8,348 nt of DNA from a bacterium (GCA_018903055.1 JAHIPW010000083.1:1-8348); one strand, 5' to 3'; shown: positions 1 to 6,361, counted from the stretch's first letter. Notes: generated by a model not told the origin, from the letters alone. Numbers and translations: made by a program.

Positions 1-1
1 T

Positions 2-133
2 TCCCCAGAGACGAAAAGAATAGGAGAGAATCTAATTAAGAAAGAATTGGAGAAGATTCCCCAAAGACGCAAGCAGGTAGTTAAAAAAAGACTGGCCAAA
101 ATAAGAGAAGGCGAGAGGGATCTCTATTTCTAA
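2..133 (+). CDS. 3' end of an unrecognised gene (partial)
   Basis: The only open frame entering from the left edge gives 43 residues before TAA at 131-133. The tail is very rich in Lys, Arg and Glu, looks mostly helical, and ends in RDLYF. I do not recognise a family. The two other forward frames have stops within the first 40 bases, which supports this frame. A 6-bp inverted repeat (ATCTCT 120-125, AGAGAT 134-139) surrounds the stop codon but has no T-run, so it is not convincing as a terminator. The gene ends 258 bases before hydE and is separated from it by repeats, so it need not be functionally linked to it. Confidence 0.5.
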   Translation, partial: SPETKRIGENLIKKELEKIPQRRKQVVKKRLAKIREGERDLYF

Positions 134-180
134 AGAGATATCTGAAAAACTCACGGATTCAGACAGATTTGAGCGGATTC

Positions 181-230
181 ACCCCGCACCTTTTTAGAAA
201 GTAATTCCTGAAAAGGCAAAGGTGCGGGGT
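181..230. repeat. perfect 13-bp palindromic repeat with 24-base loop
   Basis: ACCCCGCACCTTT (181-193) is matched exactly by its inverse complement AAAGGTGCGGGGT (218-230). There is no T-run after it, so it does not look like a simple terminator. It lies between degenerate GCGGATTC and CAAACGGAT words, as if inserted into a CGGATT-type background repeat (about 150-240). The left end and loop (ACCCCG, then TTAGAAA, TAAT and CC) resemble the left arm of the palindrome inside sufC, suggesting a common family; that kinship is inference. Confidence 0.75.
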
Positions 231-275
231 TCAAACGGATAAACCATCGAAAAGAAGTTTCCGTCTGCATCCGCC

Positions 276-360
276 ATAATAAAGACGCCTCCGCTTCGCG
301 AAGAACTTTGTTATTCCAGCGCGTCTTTATTAGACAGGGCAAGTGAAACGCGCTATCATA
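276..360 (+). repeat. structured palindromic element, copy A (upstream of hydE)
   Basis: A perfect 12-bp stem, TAATAAAGACGC (277-288) with GCGTCTTTATTA (321-332), encloses a loop containing the small palindrome CTTCGCGAAG. The 3' part (GGGCAAGTGAAACGCGC) can form a second, competing stem: GCGCGT (319-324) with ACGCGC (348-353). A diverged copy lies on the opposite strand at about 7298-7371, with the same order of parts and compensating changes in the stem. The element is flanked by near-identical 12-mers, TCCGTCTGCATC (260-271) and TCCGTTTGCATC (362-373), either a target duplication or units of a background repeat. Confidence 0.75.
331..359 (+). promoter_or_regulatory. sigma-70-like promoter for hydE, inside repeat copy A
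   Basis: A -35 box TAGACA (331-336; one base from TTGACA) and a -10 box TATCAT (354-359; one base from TATAAT) are separated by exactly 17 bases. Transcription would start near 366, leaving a leader of about 28 bases with a Shine-Dalgarno AGGAG at 380-384. Both boxes lie in or at the edge of palindromic copy A. The call rests on sequence match only. Confidence 0.55.
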
Positions 361-391
361 ATCCGTTTGCATCTTTTTCAGGAGTTTCATC

Positions 392-1399
392 TTGATGGAG
401 AGAAAAGAGATTATAGAGCGATTAAAAGAAGGAAGCCCGGAGGAACTCTTTAAGGAAGCAGACCGGGTGCGAAAAACCTACCTTGATGATGAAGTCCATA
501 TTAGAGGCATAATTGAATTTTCTAATTACTGCTGTCGGAGTTGCTTATATTGTGGTTTACGTCGGGAAAATGAAAATATTCGCCGGTACCGGATGTTACC
601 TGATGAAATAATAAAATTAGCAAACGAGATAACTCAATGCGGGGTAAAAACTATTGTTTTGCAATCCGGAGATGATTTCGGATTTAGCCAAAAGGTGCTT
701 TGTAGGATTATAGAGAAAATAAAGGAAGAAAATCCGGAGATTGCTATAACTCTATCTATAGGGGAAAGGCCACTCGATGACTATAAAGCCTTCAAAGATG
801 TCGGGGCTGATAGATATTTATTAAAACATGAAACGGCAAACCTCAAACTTTACGAAAGATTTCACCCTGGACAGACACTAAAAAGAAGACTCCAAATTCT
901 GGAATATCTTAAAAAGTTAGATTATCAAATAGGTGCGGGCAACATTGTAGGTTTACCAAATCAAACCTTGGAAGATTTAGCAGATGATATTTTACTTATG
1001 AAGAGATTGGATGTCGATATGGCAGGAATTGGACCATTTATTTCTCAGAAAGATACCCCTTTGCGTAACCATCCTTCGGGCAATTTAGATTTGACTTTAA
1101 AGGTTTTAGCCTTAACAAGAATAGTTACTAAATATACTCACCTGCCCGCTACTACTGCTCTGTCCACCCTAAATCCCACGTATGGTCAGGTTTTGGCTTT
1201 TAGGTCTGGGGCAAATGTCATTATGCCCGATTTTACCCCGGAAGAAGAGCGAAAAAATTATATTATTTACGATAATAAAACAAGGGTAGATTTAGAAAAA
1301 GCAAAGACAATAATTCTTGAGGCCGGAAGGAAAATTTCCACTGCACGAGGAGATTCTTTAAAATGGAAAAGACACCAAAAGGCATTCGCCTCCATATAG
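392..1399 (+). CDS. hydE: [FeFe] hydrogenase H-cluster radical SAM maturase HydE
   Basis: HydE is the radical S-adenosylmethionine enzyme that, with HydG and HydF, builds the diiron subcluster of [FeFe] hydrogenase in the cytoplasm. The 335-residue length fits the family. The radical SAM triad CX3CX2C is at Cys47, Cys51 and Cys54, followed by GLR. Further HydE-like segments are LSIGERPLDDY, YLLKHETAN..LYERFHPG, GAGNIVGLPNQT, GIGPFISQKDTPL and TTALSTLNPTYGQ. The last 60 residues contain no cysteine, so the optional second Fe-S cluster seen in some HydE proteins seems absent. The start is uncertain: TTG at 392 lies 7 bases after AGGAG, ATG at 395 lies 10 bases after it; the proteins differ by one Met. 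The 3' end overlaps hydF by 37 bases. Base composition looks more AT-rich than in the genes after it. Confidence 0.95.
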   Translation: MMERKEIIERLKEGSPEELFKEADRVRKTYLDDEVHIRGIIEFSNYCCRSCLYCGLRRENENIRRYRMLPDEIIKLANEITQCGVKTIVLQSGDDFGFSQKVLCRIIEKIKEENPEIAITLSIGERPLDDYKAFKDVGADRYLLKHETANLKLYERFHPGQTLKRRLQILEYLKKLDYQIGAGNIVGLPNQTLEDLADDILLMKRLDVDMAGIGPFISQKDTPLRNHPSGNLDLTLKVLALTRIVTKYTHLPATTALSTLNPTYGQVLAFRSGANVIMPDFTPEEERKNYIIYDNKTRVDLEKAKTIILEAGRKISTARGDSLKWKRHQKAFASI

Positions 1400-2601
1400 G
1401 AATCTTTGGCCGGAGGAACGTGGGCAAGTCTTCCTTGCTCAATGCTCTTACCCAGCAGGAGGTCTCTATCGTCTCTGAATCCGCGGGCACTACCACGGAT
1501 CCGGTAGAGAAAGCCATGGAACTATTACCCATTGGCCCGATCCTATTCATCGATACCGCTGGCATAGATGATCTGGGGGCCTTGGGAGACTTGAGAAAGG
1601 CTAAGACCTATCAGGTCTTTGAGCGCACTGATGTGGCCCTCCTCGTTACTCAGGCCGATATCTGGGGAGAGTATGAGGATAAAATCGTTCAGGAATTTCA
1701 TAAAAGAAAGACACCCCTTTTGGTCGTTTTCAATAAGATAGACCTTTTCTCTGTTAACGAGAAGATAAAAGGGAGGCTAGATCAGGAAAAGATTCCCCAT
1801 ATCGAAACCTGTGCTCTTTCTCCTGACCTGTCTGCCGCGCCAGCACAGGCAGGCTGGAAAGTTACTACTGGAGTGAAAGAAGCAATTATTAAACTATTGC
1901 CCGACGATTGGCTAAACCCTCCCCCCATCATTGCGGATCTCATTGAGGCTGGAGATACCGTCATTTTGGTCATCCCTATAGACAAGGAAGCACCCAAAGG
2001 AAGGCTCATCCTGCCTCAGGTACAGACCTTAAGAGAGATACTGGATAGAAAGGCTCAAGCCTTAGTAGTGAATGAGAAAGGGTTATCCCGGGCAATTGCT
2101 AACCTGAAAAAGGCCCCGGCACTCGTGGTCACTGATTCGCAGGTATTTGCTGAGGTTTTTGCTTCTACGCCTTCTGATATTCCCCTGACCAGTTTCTCCA
2201 TCCTCTTTGCCCGTTTTAAGGGCGATCTAAGAGAATTGGCCAAAGGGGCCGAAAAGATAGGAGAACTGAAGCCAGAAGATAAAATCTTAATTGCTGAGGC
2301 CTGCACCCATCATCCTATTGGTGATGATATCGGAAGAAAGAAGATACCCTGCTGGATTGGCGAAAGGATAGGGGAGGAAATAGATTTTGAGGTAGTAACC
2401 GGTCACGATTTTCCACCAGATTTAGAAAAGTATAGATTAATCATTCACTGTGGAGCCTGTATGCTAAATAGAAAAGAGATGCTTGGCAGAATCCTTAAGG
2501 CTAAGGAGAAAGGGGTTCCCATCACTAATTATGGGGTGGCCATTGCTTATCTTCAGGGAGGTTTGAAAAGAGCCCTGAGGCCTTTTAAAGGGATGGAATA
2601 A
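1363..2601 (+). CDS. hydF: [FeFe] hydrogenase H-cluster maturation GTPase HydF
   Basis: HydF is the GTPase and scaffold on which the H-cluster precursor is assembled and handed to the hydrogenase. The N-terminal GTPase domain has G1 GRRNVGKS (16-23), Thr residues of G2 around 43-45, G3 DTAG (64-67), G4 NKID (124-127) and a G5-like CALS (150-153). A dimerisation region follows. The C-terminal cluster domain has the family ligands CTH (Cys314, His316) and CGAC (Cys363, Cys366). The full length of 412 residues fits HydF. ATG 1363 follows AGGAG at 1348-1352 and lies inside hydE, so the pair is probably translationally coupled. Residues about 155-163, just after G5, are encoded by a small palindromic repeat, apparently an in-frame insertion in a surface loop. 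No hydG is present in the window. Confidence 0.96.
   Translation: MEKTPKGIRLHIGIFGRRNVGKSSLLNALTQQEVSIVSESAGTTTDPVEKAMELLPIGPILFIDTAGIDDLGALGDLRKAKTYQVFERTDVALLVTQADIWGEYEDKIVQEFHKRKTPLLVVFNKIDLFSVNEKIKGRLDQEKIPHIETCALSPDLSAAPAQAGWKVTTGVKEAIIKLLPDDWLNPPPIIADLIEAGDTVILVIPIDKEAPKGRLILPQVQTLREILDRKAQALVVNEKGLSRAIANLKKAPALVVTDSQVFAEVFASTPSDIPLTSFSILFARFKGDLRELAKGAEKIGELKPEDKILIAEACTHHPIGDDIGRKKIPCWIGERIGEEIDFEVVTGHDFPPDLEKYRLIIHCGACMLNRKEMLGRILKAKEKGVPITNYGVAIAYLQGGLKRALRPFKGME
1827..1853 (+). repeat. small palindromic repeat translated within hydF
   Basis: CCTGTCTG (1827-1834) and CAGGCAGG (1846-1853) form an 8-bp stem (one G-T pair) around an 11-base GC-rich loop. It encodes an Ala/Pro-rich stretch (about residues 155-163) after the G5 motif and before the helix TTGVKEAI, where a short loop is normal in this GTPase family. 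CCTGCCTG/CAGGCAGG palindromes of this look are, to my memory, dispersed in some candidate-phylum genomes; that part is unverified. Confidence 0.5.
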
Positions 2602-2679
2602 AAGATCTTTATTGAGGGCCCTGAAAAATACCCAGAGACCTTTTCATCATTGTAATCTTTAGTTTAATCACCGTAATCA

Positions 2680-2704
2680 AGATTTCTGACTTTTTCAGAA
2701 ATCT
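2680..2704 (+). terminator. possible weak terminator hairpin after hydF
   Basis: AGATTTCTGA (2680-2689) and TCAGAAATCT (2695-2704) form a perfect 10-bp stem with a 5-base loop, 79 bases past the hydF stop and just before the next promoter. The stem is AT-rich and the following CTTATT is a poor T-run, so termination may be inefficient. It could instead act as a bidirectional or regulatory hairpin. Confidence 0.45.
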
Positions 2705-2715
2705 CTTATTAATAC

Positions 2716-2744
2716 TTGATTGAAATACTCGTATATGTTACAAT
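2716..2744 (+). promoter_or_regulatory. sigma-70-like promoter of the eight-gene operon
   Basis: TTGATT (2716-2721) and TACAAT (2739-2744) are separated by 17 bases, close to the housekeeping consensus. The predicted start, near 2751, falls at the left edge of an inverted repeat. It is the only good promoter seen between hydF and the downstream genes, which all run the same way without room for another promoter until 7173. Confidence 0.7.
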
Positions 2745-2751
2745 ACTTTAG

Positions 2752-2776
2752 AGTATCGGAAGTTCAATCCGATACT
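2752..2776. promoter_or_regulatory. inverted repeat at the predicted transcription start; operator or leader hairpin
   Basis: AGTATCGGA (2752-2760) and TCCGATACT (2768-2776) are perfect inverse complements with a 7-base spacer, centred about 20 bases downstream of the -10 box. The placement suits a repressor operator or an mRNA 5' hairpin. A second, weaker stem follows at about 2783-2808 (AGAT-TCCG against CGGGA..ATCT), so the leader of about 80 bases holds two hairpins. I do not recognise a known riboswitch class. Confidence 0.5.
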
Positions 2777-2830
2777 TGTTTCAGATTCCGAACGAAACGG
2801 GAGTATCTTAAAAAAGTATAGTCTTGTTAA

Positions 2831-3799
2831 ATGGAGAGAAGAAGATTAGGCTACACAGATCTTAAGTTATCCCCCGTGGGACTAGGTACCTGGGCCATAG
2901 GAGGCGGGGGTTGGGCTTTTGGCTGGGGTCCCCAGGACGATGAAGAGTCAGTCGCTACCATCCGCTATGCCTTAGAACAGGGAGTAAACTGGATAGATAC
3001 TGCCCCGGTCTATGGACTTGGTCACTCTGAAAAGGGGGTGGGCCAGGCCATCAAGGGCCTGCGGGAGAAGGTCATCATAGCTACCAAGTGTGGTCTGATC
3101 TGGAACAAGAGAGGAAAGATCTCTGGTCGATTGAAGAGAGAAAGCATTCGCCGTGAGGTGGAAGCCAGTCTGAGACGACTGAATATTGATGTAATCGACC
3201 TCTACCAGATTCACTGGCCAGACCCTGACCGAGAGATAGAGGAGGCCTGGAGCACTATGGCGGATCTGATAAAAGAAGGGAAGGTCCGCTATATCGGAGT
3301 ATCCAATTTCAATGTGGAACAGCTCAAGCGTATCCGCCCCATCCATCCCGTAGCATCTCTTCAGTCACCCTACAGCATGCTTAATCGTGGTATTGAGGAT
3401 GAGTTACTGAACTATTGCCAAGCCCATAATATTGGAGTAATCGTATATAGTCCCATGGAGTGTGGTCTGCTTACCGGTAAGTATACTAAAGAAAGTATCC
3501 AGAATTTGCCTGAGGATGATTGGCGAAGGACAAAGAATCCCCACTTCCAGGAACCGGAACTTTTTGCCAATCTCAAACTGGTTGAAGGCTTGCGCCCTAT
3601 CGCTGAGGAGAACAATAGAACCGTAGCCCAGCTGGCAGTGGCCTGGGTATTGCGTAAATCAGAAGTAACGGCAGCCATCGTAGGCGCCCGACACCCCTCC
3701 CAGATTGAGGAGACCGCCCTCGCTGGGGAATGGGCACTTTCTAAAAAAGATATTGCTGCCATAGAAAGACTACTTAAAGAGCGGGGGAAGGCAAGATAG
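2831..3799 (+). CDS. aldo/keto reductase
   Basis: This is an NAD(P)H-dependent oxidoreductase of the (beta/alpha)8-barrel aldo/keto reductase superfamily, which interconverts carbonyls and alcohols; the substrate cannot be read from sequence. The catalytic tetrad is visible: Asp56 and Tyr61 (DTAPVYG), Lys86 (IATKCG) and His128 (YQIHWPD). The C-terminal cofactor-binding region IVGARHPSQIEE is also typical. The 322 residues match the family. ATG 2831 has no clear Shine-Dalgarno, in contrast to the genes after it, so initiation may be weak or controlled by the structured leader. It is the first gene after the promoter and stops 4 bases before the CDF gene, so it is likely the operon's lead gene. 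Confidence 0.93.
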   Translation: MERRRLGYTDLKLSPVGLGTWAIGGGGWAFGWGPQDDEESVATIRYALEQGVNWIDTAPVYGLGHSEKGVGQAIKGLREKVIIATKCGLIWNKRGKISGRLKRESIRREVEASLRRLNIDVIDLYQIHWPDPDREIEEAWSTMADLIKEGKVRYIGVSNFNVEQLKRIRPIHPVASLQSPYSMLNRGIEDELLNYCQAHNIGVIVYSPMECGLLTGKYTKESIQNLPEDDWRRTKNPHFQEPELFANLKLVEGLRPIAEENNRTVAQLAVAWVLRKSEVTAAIVGARHPSQIEETALAGEWALSKKDIAAIERLLKERGKAR

Positions 3800-3803
3800 T
3801 CTG

Positions 3804-4685
3804 ATGAGAAATGAACTGAAGTATAAAAAGGGAGAGAAAGGGACGAGAATAGGGATACTGGTCTTACTCTTACTCGCCCTAACAAAGGGAATAGTAGGAC
3901 ACTGGGGCGACAGCCGGGCCCTATTGTCAGACGGCCTCCATTCCTTCTCTGATGTCCTGACCTCAGTTGTTGTCTTGATTGGCCTTCGCATAGCAAAGAG
4001 ACCCCCCGATAAGACCCACCCCTATGGACATGGAAAAGCAGAGTCCATCGCTGCCAAAACCGTAGCCATCATCCTCATTCTGATCGGTACCCATTTTGGG
4101 ATAGACAACCTCAAGACTATCTTTACCAAAACTCTAGTTACTCCCGGAATGATCACCCTATGGATTGCTCTTATAGCCATCATAGTTCAGGAGTTACTTT
4201 TCCGATATAAATTCAGAATAGGAAAAAAGATTGGCAGTAGCGCTGTTATTGCCGATGCCTGGCATCACCGAAGCGACGTCTTCGCTTCTTTAGCAGCAAT
4301 GATTGGGATTGGAGGGGCAAGGCTCCTTGGCTGGAGATGGCTCGATCCCTTAGCTGGGGTAGTGGTTTGTATCCTGATCATGATGGTAGGAATAAAGATA
4401 TTCCTCACTACGACTGGGGAGTTGATGGATGCCACAATTGATAGGAGAATCAGGGAGAGGATTGAAAAAGAGGCCTTAAGAGTAAAAGGGGTTAAAAGGG
4501 TAAGCAGCCTGAGAGCGCGCCGCAGCGGACTGGATATCTTCGTTGATTTGGAGATTGAGGTGGATAGCAGATTAACCGTAGAAAAAGGTCACGCTATTGC
4601 TGTTCAAGTAGAAAAGAAGATATTAAGGGAAGTGGAACAAGTTGCCAATGTCCTGGTTCATGTCAACCCCTACCAGGGATTATGA
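3804..4685 (+). CDS. cation diffusion facilitator family transporter (Zn-type site)
   Basis: This is an inner-membrane divalent-cation/proton antiporter of the CDF family (COG0053-like), expected to export Zn2+, Fe2+ or similar ions. Hydrophobic segments occur from about residues 16-35, 51-64, 82-103, 115-133, 158-175 and 181-200, with a soluble C-terminal domain (about 205-290). The transport site is His46-x3-Asp50 in TM2 and His154-x3-Asp158 in TM5, an HD/HD arrangement that established work on the family associates with zinc preference; HPYGHGKAE (72-80) is the conserved loop after TM2. GGAAGG-like Shine-Dalgarno bases (about 3785-3791) precede ATG 3804. Its stop overlaps the MOSC start as ATGA. 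The cofactor-linked neighbours suggest metal homeostasis tied to the same enzymes; this is inference. Confidence 0.93.
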   Translation: MRNELKYKKGEKGTRIGILVLLLLALTKGIVGHWGDSRALLSDGLHSFSDVLTSVVVLIGLRIAKRPPDKTHPYGHGKAESIAAKTVAIILILIGTHFGIDNLKTIFTKTLVTPGMITLWIALIAIIVQELLFRYKFRIGKKIGSSAVIADAWHHRSDVFASLAAMIGIGGARLLGWRWLDPLAGVVVCILIMMVGIKIFLTTTGELMDATIDRRIRERIEKEALRVKGVKRVSSLRARRSGLDIFVDLEIEVDSRLTVEKGHAIAVQVEKKILREVEQVANVLVHVNPYQGL

Positions 4686-5119
4686 AGATGGGCAGAATAG
4701 TTGCCGTTTTAAGAAGTGAGAAAAAAGGCGTGGCCAAGAAAGAGATCGCCATTGGTTACCTGCGCAAGGATTATGGCCTGGTGGGCGATGCCCATGCTGG
4801 CTCTGGCCGCCAGGTGAGCCTTTTGGCCTTAGAAAGTATCCAAAGAATGCAAGAGAAGGGGCTAAAGGTGGGCCCAGGCGATTTTGCTGAGAATCTCACT
4901 ACCGAAGGGATCGATCTTCTCTCTCTGACCAAAGGGCAGAGGATACTTATTGGGAAGAGGATCGTCTTAAAGATTACACAAATCGGCAAAGAGTGTCCTG
5001 CTCCCTGTGCCATTTTCAGACGTCTAGGAGAATGTATCATGCCCAAAGAAGGGGTCTTCGCTCGGGTAGTTAAGGGAGGAAGTGTAAAAGCAGGCGACCG
5101 CCTAGAAGTGGAGGAATAA
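4682..5119 (+). CDS. MOSC domain-containing protein
   Basis: MOSC (Moco sulfurase C-terminal) domains bind sulfur or sulfurated ligands and occur in molybdenum-cofactor sulfurases and related small bacterial proteins. The 145-residue protein is a single MOSC domain. Visible features are GLVGDAHAG (32-40), GDFAENL (66-72), IGKECPAPCAI with Cys105 and Cys109, a third Cys118, and KEGVFARVVKGG (122-133) near the C-terminus. The family's conserved cysteine corresponds to this GKxC segment. Start ATG 4682 overlaps the CDF stop (ATGA); ATG 4688, two codons later, is possible. The end shares one base with the next start (TAATG). Position beside an E1-like enzyme and a Gly-Gly carrier supports a sulfur-transfer role in a pterin-metal cofactor pathway. 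Confidence 0.9.
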   Translation: MKMGRIVAVLRSEKKGVAKKEIAIGYLRKDYGLVGDAHAGSGRQVSLLALESIQRMQEKGLKVGPGDFAENLTTEGIDLLSLTKGQRILIGKRIVLKITQIGKECPAPCAIFRRLGECIMPKEGVFARVVKGGSVKAGDRLEVEE

Positions 5120-5991
5120 TGGAAAATCTTATCAAGCGTTTGAAGGAACTGGAGGAGAGGCATAGGGCACCCAATGGCCAGGAATACCGGGGGCTCTCTC
5201 TAAAATCTGTTGAAGTGGTAGCAAAGGAGTTTAATCTTTCTAAAAAGGAAGTGGAGTTCACTGCCCTAAAGAATGAAATCGTTCCCCTGCGTTATCAGAG
5301 AAATATCGGGACCATTGGGATGAAGGGTCAGATTAAACTTCTCAAATCAACGGTAGCGGTCATTGGTGCTGGTGGATTGGGGGGAGGAATAATAGAGCTC
5401 TTGGCCCGACAGGGCATCGGCCATATCATCATCGCTGATAATGACCGCTTTACAGAGTCCACCCTGAACCGTCAGCTCATGTCCACTGAGAAGGATATTG
5501 GTAAGTATAAGGCCCAGATAGCAGCAGATAGAGTGAGGTCCATAAACTCCAGCCTTATCGTTACCTCTTATACCGATACCATTACGAAAGGGAATGTAAA
5601 AGAGGTCCTGAAGGGCGCGGATGTGGTGGTGGATGGGCTGGATCTTCTTCCCCCTCGTTTTATGGTAGCAAAGGCCGCTAAGGAACTGGACATCCCCTTT
5701 GTCTATGGTGCCATTGCGGGATTCGTTGGTCAGGCCATGACTATCTTTCCAGAGGATGAAGGGCTCTCTCTCATCTATGGCAAGAAGAAAGAGTATCCCC
5801 AGAGAGGGGATGAGGTTACCGCCGGCAATCCTTCTGCCACTCCCACCATGATTACTTCCTGGCAGGTACAGGAAGTAGTGAAGATACTAACGGGAATTGG
5901 GAGGCCCCTGCGCAATCGTTTATTATATCTCGATGCCAAAGAGGGAACAGCAGAGATCATTGATCTAAAAGTAGGAGAAAAAAATGGCTAA
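5119..5991 (+). CDS. E1-like ThiF/MoeB/HesA-family adenylyltransferase (no cysteines)
   Basis: This enzyme is expected to adenylate the C-terminal glycine of a small ubiquitin-like sulfur carrier, very probably the MoaD-type protein encoded at the end of the same operon. The Rossmann ATP site is GAGGLG (83-88), with acidic residues Asp107 and Asp109, the N-R-Q motif (117-119), Lys131 and Asp175. Residues 1-60 form an extra helical segment (LSLKSVEVVAKEF, LSKKEV) before the E1 core, which begins near RYQRNI. The 290-residue sequence has no cysteine at all: neither the zinc-binding CxxC pairs nor an E1-type catalytic Cys. Adenylation chemistry could still occur, with sulfur supplied by a separate protein. 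GGAGGAA precedes ATG 5119. It overlaps the next gene by 8 bases. Confidence 0.92.
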   Translation: MENLIKRLKELEERHRAPNGQEYRGLSLKSVEVVAKEFNLSKKEVEFTALKNEIVPLRYQRNIGTIGMKGQIKLLKSTVAVIGAGGLGGGIIELLARQGIGHIIIADNDRFTESTLNRQLMSTEKDIGKYKAQIAADRVRSINSSLIVTSYTDTITKGNVKEVLKGADVVVDGLDLLPPRFMVAKAAKELDIPFVYGAIAGFVGQAMTIFPEDEGLSLIYGKKKEYPQRGDEVTAGNPSATPTMITSWQVQEVVKILTGIGRPLRNRLLYLDAKEGTAEIIDLKVGEKNG

Positions 5992-6361
5992 GAGGATTCG
6001 GATTAAAGCAGGTAGAATAGAGATGTCAGCGGAATTGAACGAATCAAAGACCGCCTCCCTTATCTGGGATGCTTTACCCCTTAAGGCCAAAGTTAATACC
6101 TGGGGTGAGGAAATCTATTTCTCCATACCGGTAAAGGCAGAACTGGATGACCCTAAAGAGGTGGTGGAGAAGGGTGATTTAGGCTATTGGCCTCAAGGTC
6201 CTGCTTTTTGTATCTTCTTTGGTCCCACACCAATAAGTAAAGGAGAGGAGATCAGGCCAGCCAGCGGGGTCAATTTAGTGGGTCGTCTCTTAGGTGACTC
6301 CCAGGGGTTCAAAAAGGTCTCTCCTGGAGAAAGAATAATCCTGGAGAAGGAGGAAGAATGA
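5984..6361 (+). CDS. cyclophilin-like fold protein (TM1367-type)
   Basis: The 125-residue protein resembles the small cyclophilin-like family typified by Thermotoga TM1367: an all-beta barrel related to cyclophilins but without demonstrated prolyl-isomerase function as a group. The diagnostic stretch is GDLGYWPQGPAFCIFFGPTP (about 164 bases into the gene), followed by GVNLVGRLLGD and a short charged C-terminus. An earlier SKTASLIWDALPL helix and the WGEEIYFSIPV strand also fit. AGGAG precedes ATG 5984, which lies inside the E1-like gene; the end overlaps cutA as ATGA. Its tight coupling between E1-like and CutA genes suggests a shared role, but its biochemical job is unknown. Confidence 0.85.
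   Translation: MAKRIRIKAGRIEMSAELNESKTASLIWDALPLKAKVNTWGEEIYFSIPVKAELDDPKEVVEKGDLGYWPQGPAFCIFFGPTPISKGEEIRPASGVNLVGRLLGDSQGFKKVSPGERIILEKEEE

Noticed and set aside
150-373. CRISPR array upstream of hydE
   Set aside because: The repeats are few, degenerate and not regularly spaced, and there are no cas genes.
151-390. 79-codon minus-strand open frame upstream of hydE
   Set aside because: It runs through the two palindromic repeats and the hydE promoter region, has no family resemblance, and is most simply a translation of repeat DNA.
2752-2808. Molybdenum/tungsten cofactor riboswitch
   Set aside because: The leader has only two small hairpins and I cannot identify the conserved core of that RNA; only an Rfam search could settle it.
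3412-3996. 194-codon open frame on the minus strand
   Set aside because: It lies opposite the well-supported aldo/keto reductase and CDF genes, has no recognisable domain, and is rich in Ser/Leu/Arg as expected for an antisense shadow.
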